A DNA stretch of 5,343 bases from Nocardioidaceae bacterium (GTDB taxonomy: Bacteria; Actinomycetota; Actinomycetes; Propionibacteriales; Nocardioidaceae): NCBI GenBank assembly GCA_025965395.1, contig JAOPXA010000056.1:1-5343 (forward strand), in the 5' to 3' direction. Positions 1-3,350 of this stretch are shown here, one piece after another. The position numbers and the translations under genes are program-made. Each line of letters starts with the position of its first letter. Position 1 is the first letter of the stretch. The notes under the pieces were generated by a model that had not been told where the DNA came from, did no database searches, and worked only from the letters and a program-made list of their open reading frames with translations.

Positions 1-81
1 GGCAGCAGATCCCGGGTTGGCGGCGGCGACCACCAAGACGAGTGACGCGGCGACGGTGAGGGCGGGGCGAAGCAGGCGCAT
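1..81 (-). CDS. Secreted or exported protein, N-terminal fragment (signal peptide only)
   Basis: Only the first 27 codons are in the window; the rest lies past the left edge. The visible part starts MRLLRPALTVAAS and is a textbook Sec signal peptide: two arginines in the n-region, a hydrophobic core of about 14 residues rich in A, V and L, then a small-residue stretch ending NPGSAA where signal peptidase I could cut. There is no cysteine in the visible part, so no lipobox is seen. The ATG at 81 is the only usable start, because an in-frame TAG lies at 112-114; its ribosome binding site is weak. The gene follows the siderophore reductase on the same strand after 69 bases, so it may be co-transcribed and iron-regulated, but this is inference. 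What the mature protein does cannot be told. Confidence 0.7.
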   Translation of the reverse strand, partial: MRLLRPALTVAASLVLVVAAANPGSAA

Positions 82-108
82 GAAGGTCCGTTCGTGGGGG
101 TTTGGAAG

Positions 109-114
109 ATCCTA
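109..114 (-). promoter_or_regulatory. Possible -10 element for the secreted-protein gene
   Basis: Read on the minus strand this is TAGGAT, a good match to the actinobacterial -10 pattern TANNNT, placed 27 bases before the ATG at 81. No convincing -35 is visible about 17 bases upstream. It would allow the signal-peptide gene to be transcribed separately from the siderophore reductase. A six-base match like this can easily occur by chance. Confidence 0.2.
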
Positions 115-150
115 GGCGAGCATGTGGCACAAGGCGAACTCAAACGAGCG

Positions 151-1038
151 CTACAAGCCCGCCTCGTCGTAGATGTCGTCGAGCGCATCGAGGTACGCGC
201 CCTCGTCCTCCGCCAGTCGTTCGTACGCCACGGTCGCCTTGGCGTTGACGACGTCAGCCACTTCCTTGTAGCGGGCATTCCACTTCTCGGCCTCGATCTG
301 CCAGTAGCCGCATGTGTAGAAGTCAGTCTGCGGCCAGCCGAGCTCGCGCCGAAGGTAGCGGCGGACGGCGCGACTTGCCCGCGCCTCACCGGCAAGCCAG
401 ACAAATCGTTGGTCCGCCGGGAGATCAGCCGCGCGCACAGCCCGCTCGAGCGCCTCCGGGATGTCGTGCTCGTGATCCACTACCACCCAGTCGATCGTGA
501 CATTCCCCACCGATGGGAGGTCGAGGACGTCCGCGGCATCGGTGATCACCACCGTGACGCGTGCCGTATGCGCGACCGTGAGTCCCCGCAGGATGCGGGC
601 GAGCGCGGGCACGCCCGTCAGATCGCACACCAGGAGCTGCCACGTCGCGGTGGGCGATGCGGCGTAGAGGCCGTATGCGTCGTTGATCGCCACCTCGTCG
701 CCCACCGCGACCGAGCGGGCCCACGCCGACCCGGCACCCACCGCGTGGAGCGCGATATCGATGTCGACCTCGGTGCCGAACTCACCGACACGATGATCCG
801 AGACCGTGTAGACGCGGGCGTCAGGCTGCGCGACTCCTTCGGGGTAGGTGATCTCATAGGCGTCCGAGATCTCAGGAACCACCAGGGCCGCGCCGGGGTT
901 CGGCAACTGCAGGCGAACGTACTCATCCGGCATACCTGTCGTCGGGAAGTCGTTGAGTCCCGCTCCGCCGAGGGTCACCCGCGTCAGGTGTGGGGACAAC
1001 GACGTCGTGGCGACGACCGCCGCGCGATACATTCGCAT
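151..1038 (-). CDS. Siderophore-interacting protein (FAD-dependent ferric-siderophore reductase, ViuB/SIP family)
   Basis: A 295-residue cytoplasmic flavoprotein expected to release iron from imported ferric siderophores by reducing Fe(III) with NAD(P)H through FAD. The N-terminal FAD-binding beta-barrel covers about residues 4-125: DEYVRLQLP (38-46), then RVYTVS (75-80), the counterpart of the family's RxYTxR flavin motif with Ser at the last position, then VDIDIALH (91-98) and the GDE turn (113-115). The NAD(P)H-binding SIP domain covers about 130-250, with WLAGEA (214-219) and CGYW (243-246). The last 45 or so residues form an acidic, probably helical extension. The start is well fixed: AAGGAG lies 5 bases before ATG 1038. 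An IdeR/DtxR-like box just upstream predicts repression when iron is plentiful. No siderophore transporter or biosynthesis gene is in view, so the substrate is unknown. The family assignment is firm. Confidence 0.93.
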   Translation of the reverse strand: MRMYRAAVVATTSLSPHLTRVTLGGAGLNDFPTTGMPDEYVRLQLPNPGAALVVPEISDAYEITYPEGVAQPDARVYTVSDHRVGEFGTEVDIDIALHAVGAGSAWARSVAVGDEVAINDAYGLYAASPTATWQLLVCDLTGVPALARILRGLTVAHTARVTVVITDAADVLDLPSVGNVTIDWVVVDHEHDIPEALERAVRAADLPADQRFVWLAGEARASRAVRRYLRRELGWPQTDFYTCGYWQIEAEKWNARYKEVADVVNAKATVAYERLAEDEGAYLDALDDIYDEAGL

Positions 1039-1043
1039 ACACT

Positions 1044-1049
1044 CTCCTT
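1044..1049 (-). promoter_or_regulatory. Ribosome binding site of the siderophore reductase
   Basis: The minus strand reads AAGGAG, a near-perfect Shine-Dalgarno sequence, 5 bases before the ATG at 1038. A second in-frame ATG at 1032 would have an 11-base spacing, so the first ATG is preferred, although the two differ by only two residues. Confidence 0.75.
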
Positions 1050-1052
1050 GGT

Positions 1053-1071
1053 TGAGATAAGGCTATCCTAA
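1053..1071. promoter_or_regulatory. IdeR/DtxR-type iron box
   Basis: The plus strand reads TGAGATAAGGCTATCCTAA. Compared with the well-known actinobacterial consensus TTAGGTTAGGCTAACCTAA it matches at 15 of 19 positions, including the whole core AGGCTA and the right end CCTAA. It sits 14 bases before the start codon of the siderophore reductase, where bound repressor would cover the promoter or transcription start. IdeR/DtxR proteins bind such boxes with Fe(II), so the reductase should be expressed under iron limitation. The box is also upstream of the divergent femX-like gene, at about -48 to -66 from its start codon, which is too far upstream for simple repression of that gene. Confidence 0.82.
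1065..1070 (-). promoter_or_regulatory. Candidate -10 element of the siderophore reductase promoter, inside the iron box
   Basis: The minus strand reads TAGGAT, fitting TANNNT, within the iron box and 26 bases before the ATG. No good -35 hexamer is seen 17-18 bases upstream. An operator covering the -10 is the usual arrangement for iron-repressed actinobacterial genes, which supports the call, but the site is predicted from a short match only. Confidence 0.4.
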
Positions 1072-1106
1072 CTTCTTGCGTCCTGCGCCCGTCGGGAGGG
1101 CGTTGG

Positions 1107-1112
1107 TAGCCT
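1107..1112 (+). promoter_or_regulatory. Candidate -10 element of the femX-like gene (leaderless start)
   Basis: TAGCCT matches TANNNT and ends 6 bases before the GTG at 1119, so transcription would begin at or next to the start codon. This is the typical geometry of leaderless mRNAs, which are common in Actinobacteria. It also explains the lack of a properly spaced ribosome binding site: the only purine-rich run, GGGAGGG at 1094-1100, is 18 bases from the GTG. The -35 region 17 bases upstream (TGCGCC at 1084-1089) is weak. Confidence 0.5.
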
Positions 1113-1118
1113 CGGGGC

Positions 1119-2237
1119 GTGACTTCTCCTCTCGCCGTCCGCGCCATCTCCTCGGCTCAGCACCTGGGGTTCATCGAGCGGCAAGCGTCCGTGAGCTTTC
1201 TGCAGACACCGGCTTGGGCGCAGGTCAAGAGCGAGTGGCGGGGCGAATCGATCGGCTGGTTTGCCGGTGAGGACCTGGTCGGCGGAGCGCTTGTCCTCTA
1301 CCGCCAGATGCCCAGGCTCAAGCGCTATCTCGCTTACCTTCCCGAAGGCCCGGCGATCGACTGGTACGCGGATCGGCTCGGTGACTGGCTCACCCCCCTG
1401 GCGACCTACCTCAAGACCCAAAAGGCCTTCGGCATCCGCATGGGCCCGCCAGTCGTGGCCAAACGATGGGACGCCGCGACGATCAAGGCCGCGATCGCCG
1501 ACGAAGCCCTGACGTCTCTCGGGGCCGTGCCCGCGGATCACGTCGAGCAACGCGCCGCCGGGATCACGGCTCAACTCTCCACGCTTGGTTGGAAAGAGAT
1601 CCCCACCGAAGGTGGCTTCTCGGCCGGACAGCCCAAGTTCAACTTCTGGTTGCCGCTCGCCGATCGCACCGAGGACGACATCCTCGCCGGCATGAACCAA
1701 CTGTGGCGCCGCAATATCAAGAAAGCCGCCAAGCTCGGTGTCGACGTCACCACCGGCGAACGCGACGAGATCGCCGACTTCCACGCCGTCTACGCAGAGA
1801 CAGCCGAGCGCGACCACTTCACGCCGCGCCCACTCGGGTACTTCGAGAAGATGTATGACGTGCTCACGGCCGAAGATCCCCAGCGATTCCGGCTCTACCT
1901 CGCCCACCACGAGGGTGACCTGGTCGCCGCCACCACCATGGTCCAGGTGGGCAAGCACGCCTGGTACTCATACGGCGCGTCCACGACACACAAGCGCGAG
2001 GTTCGTGGCTCCAACGCGATTCAGTGGCAGATGATCCGCGACGCCAAGCGCGCGGGCGCCGACGTCTATGACATGCGCGGCATCACCGACACCCTCGATG
2101 CCGATGATTCCCACGTCGGCCTGATCCAGTTCAAGGTCGGCACGGGCGGTCAAGCCGTCGAATACCTGGGCGAGTGGGACCTTCCGCTGTCCAAACCGCT
2201 CTATCTCGGCTTCACGACCTACATGAGGCGGCGCTGA
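1119..2237 (+). CDS. femX: FemABX-family lipid II aminoacyltransferase (peptidoglycan interpeptide bridge formation)
   Basis: A 372-residue cytoplasmic protein of the FemABX family, which moves an amino acid (often glycine, serine or alanine) from aminoacyl-tRNA to the peptide stem of lipid II and so builds the cell-wall cross-bridge. Two GNAT-like domains are seen. Domain 1 (about 12-165) has FLQTPAWAQVK (28-38) and YLPEGPAID (73-81). Domain 2 (about 170-365) has the family hallmarks QPKFNFWLPL (171-180), LWRRNIKKAAKLGV (195-208), DHFTPRPLGYFEKM (232-245), YSYGAST (283-289), the stretch ending AIQWQMIRDAK (300-310) and YDMRGI (317-322). No coiled-coil arm like that of staphylococcal FemA is apparent. 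The GTG start at 1119 is forced by an in-frame stop at 1107-1109 and looks leaderless. The stop overlaps the next gene by one base, so the two are coupled. Which amino acid it adds cannot be told. Symbol given by family resemblance to the single actinobacterial FemX. Confidence 0.9.
   Translation: MTSPLAVRAISSAQHLGFIERQASVSFLQTPAWAQVKSEWRGESIGWFAGEDLVGGALVLYRQMPRLKRYLAYLPEGPAIDWYADRLGDWLTPLATYLKTQKAFGIRMGPPVVAKRWDAATIKAAIADEALTSLGAVPADHVEQRAAGITAQLSTLGWKEIPTEGGFSAGQPKFNFWLPLADRTEDDILAGMNQLWRRNIKKAAKLGVDVTTGERDEIADFHAVYAETAERDHFTPRPLGYFEKMYDVLTAEDPQRFRLYLAHHEGDLVAATTMVQVGKHAWYSYGASTTHKREVRGSNAIQWQMIRDAKRAGADVYDMRGITDTLDADDSHVGLIQFKVGTGGQAVEYLGEWDLPLSKPLYLGFTTYMRRR
2225..2228 (+). promoter_or_regulatory. 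Ribosome binding site fixing the start of the racemase-like gene
   Basis: GAGG lies in the last codons of the femX-like gene, 8 bases before ATG 2237. It supports ATG 2237, in the TGATG stop-start overlap, over an upstream in-frame ATG at 2174, which would add 21 residues read from inside the femX-like gene that do not resemble the family. Confidence 0.55.
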
Positions 2238-3271
2238 TGTCCTTTACTCTCGACGTCGACGCTGCACGCTGGCGCGCCCACCTCGCAGCGTTCCACGACA
2301 AGACTCCGGGTCTCGTCCCCGTCATCAAAGGCAACGGCTACGGGTTGACCAATGACACGCTCGCCACCGAGGCGGCTCGGCTCGGCGTGTCCCAGATTGC
2401 CGTTGGCACGTATGCCGAGGCGCCCGCCGCGTTGGCGAGCTTCCCGGGCGACGTGCTGGTGATGAGCCCGTGGCGACCGTTCCTCACCGACGTCGTCTAC
2501 GACGCACGCCTGGTCCACACTCTCGGACGCGTTGCTGATTTTGCCGATCTACGCAAGGTGGCGCCAGCCGGTACGCGGGTGAATGCCGAGGCGCTGACCT
2601 CCATGGCGCGTCACGGTCTCAACCGGCACGCCTTCGCCGCGGCAGCTGCTGAGCTTGACGGACTTGTGCTCGACGGACTGGCGATTCACCTGCCCATGGC
2701 GGGCGCGAACTTCGCCGAGGCAGAGAATCTCGCAGCCGCACTCCAGGCATCGCGCCTCGAGACCATGACGATCTACGTCTCGCACCTGACCGACTCCGAG
2801 CTTGCACTCTTGCGGGCCAAGCGGCCTGAGCTCGACATCCGGCCCCGGATCGGCACCGCCTTGTGGCTGGGCGACCGGGGGGCCCTGTCCGTCAGCGCCT
2901 CGATCCTCGACCGGCACCAGGTATCGCGAGGCGAACGGATCGGCTATCGCCAGCGCCCCATGCCGCGCGACGGCACTCTGGTGATCGTCTCGGGCGGCAC
3001 CGCCCACGGGATCGGCTTGGAGGCACCGTCCGCCGCGAGCGGGGTGCGTCAGCGCGCGACGTCGTTGGCCAAGGGCGGTCTTGATGCGGCAGGTCTGGCC
3101 CTGTCACCCTTTGTCATCGGCGGCAAGCAGCGCTGGTTTGCCGAACCGCCCCACATGCAGGCGAGCATGCTCTTCCTGCCCCGCTCGGTGACACCCCCCG
3201 AGATCGGCGACATGATCACCGCGGGTGTCCGCTTCACCACGACCCACTTCGACGCCATCACCCTCGCCTAA
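2237..3271 (+). CDS. Alanine racemase-like PLP-dependent protein (fold type III), divergent
   Basis: A 344-residue protein related to alanine racemase, which interconverts L- and D-alanine for peptidoglycan stems. Lys31 in VPVIKGNGYGL (27-37) matches the PLP-binding lysine of the AVVKANAYG motif. SMARHGL (122-128) corresponds to the region with the substrate-side arginine, and RIGTALW (204-210) to the strand whose arginine contacts the PLP ring nitrogen. Tyr237 in GERIGYRQRP lines up with the catalytic tyrosine of the C-terminal domain. After that the similarity fades: the usual GYADG segment is TLVIVSGGTAHGIG (247-260) and the Cys-Met-Asp loop reads HMQASMLFL (306-314). It is somewhat shorter than typical Alr (about 370-390). 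It overlaps the femX-like stop by one base and is surely co-transcribed, so a role in making a precursor or bridge amino acid is likely. It may be a racemase with another substrate or a non-catalytic PLP protein. Confidence 0.82.
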   Translation: MSFTLDVDAARWRAHLAAFHDKTPGLVPVIKGNGYGLTNDTLATEAARLGVSQIAVGTYAEAPAALASFPGDVLVMSPWRPFLTDVVYDARLVHTLGRVADFADLRKVAPAGTRVNAEALTSMARHGLNRHAFAAAAAELDGLVLDGLAIHLPMAGANFAEAENLAAALQASRLETMTIYVSHLTDSELALLRAKRPELDIRPRIGTALWLGDRGALSVSASILDRHQVSRGERIGYRQRPMPRDGTLVIVSGGTAHGIGLEAPSAASGVRQRATSLAKGGLDAAGLALSPFVIGGKQRWFAEPPHMQASMLFLPRSVTPPEIGDMITAGVRFTTTHFDAITLA

Positions 3272-3284
3272 ACCCGCCACACCC

Positions 3285-3302
3285 GGCTCCGCTGGCGGAA
3301 CC
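3285..3302 (+). other. Small GC-rich stem-loop overlapping the large inverted repeat
   Basis: GGCTCCGC (3285-3292) pairs with GCGGAACC (3295-3302) with one C/A mismatch. Its 3' side uses bases 3297-3302, which are also the start of the left arm of the large palindrome, so the two structures exclude each other. It begins 13 bases after the racemase-like gene ends and may be part of a compound terminator. A short GC stem is common by chance in such DNA. Confidence 0.3.
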
Positions 3303-3345
3303 AATATGGTCGTGTTTTGCCTGAAATAGCGACCATATTGGTTCC
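3297..3345. terminator. Perfect 16-bp inverted repeat between convergent genes; probable bidirectional terminator or dispersed palindromic repeat
   Basis: The left arm GGAACCAATATGGTCG (3297-3312) and right arm CGACCATATTGGTTCC (3330-3345) are exact reverse complements around a 17-base loop. The element fills much of the 79-base gap between the racemase-like stop (3271) and the penicillin-binding protein stop (3351-3353), so both transcripts would run into it and form the same hairpin. There is no T-run on either strand, so it would have to act as a tail-less terminator, as proposed for many actinobacterial hairpins. The AT-rich core of the arms stands out against the high-GC surroundings. 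This may mean it belongs to a repeat family or a small mobile element rather than a plain terminator. Confidence 0.6.
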
Positions 3346-3350
3346 CCCAG

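Noticed and set aside
94..1071. Long open frame of 325 codons on the plus strand opposite the siderophore reductase
   Set aside because: It lies wholly across a gene with clear family motifs. Its product is rich in Arg, Val and Asp with no recognisable motif, as expected for an antisense shadow in high-GC DNA.
1068..1958. Open frame of 296 codons on the minus strand opposite the femX-like gene
   Set aside because: The FemABX protein on the plus strand has all family hallmarks. The antisense frame has no motif and no ribosome binding site that I can see.
2174..2236. Upstream in-frame ATG for the racemase-like gene, adding 21 residues
   Set aside because: It lies inside the femX-like gene, the extra residues do not look like the family, and ATG 2237 has a GAGG 8 bases upstream and the classic TGATG coupling.
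3297..3345. Inverted repeat as the end of an insertion sequence
   Set aside because: Only 17 bases separate the arms, no transposase fragment lies nearby, and no target-site duplication is visible. A very small mobile repeat stays possible and is listed as a finding instead.
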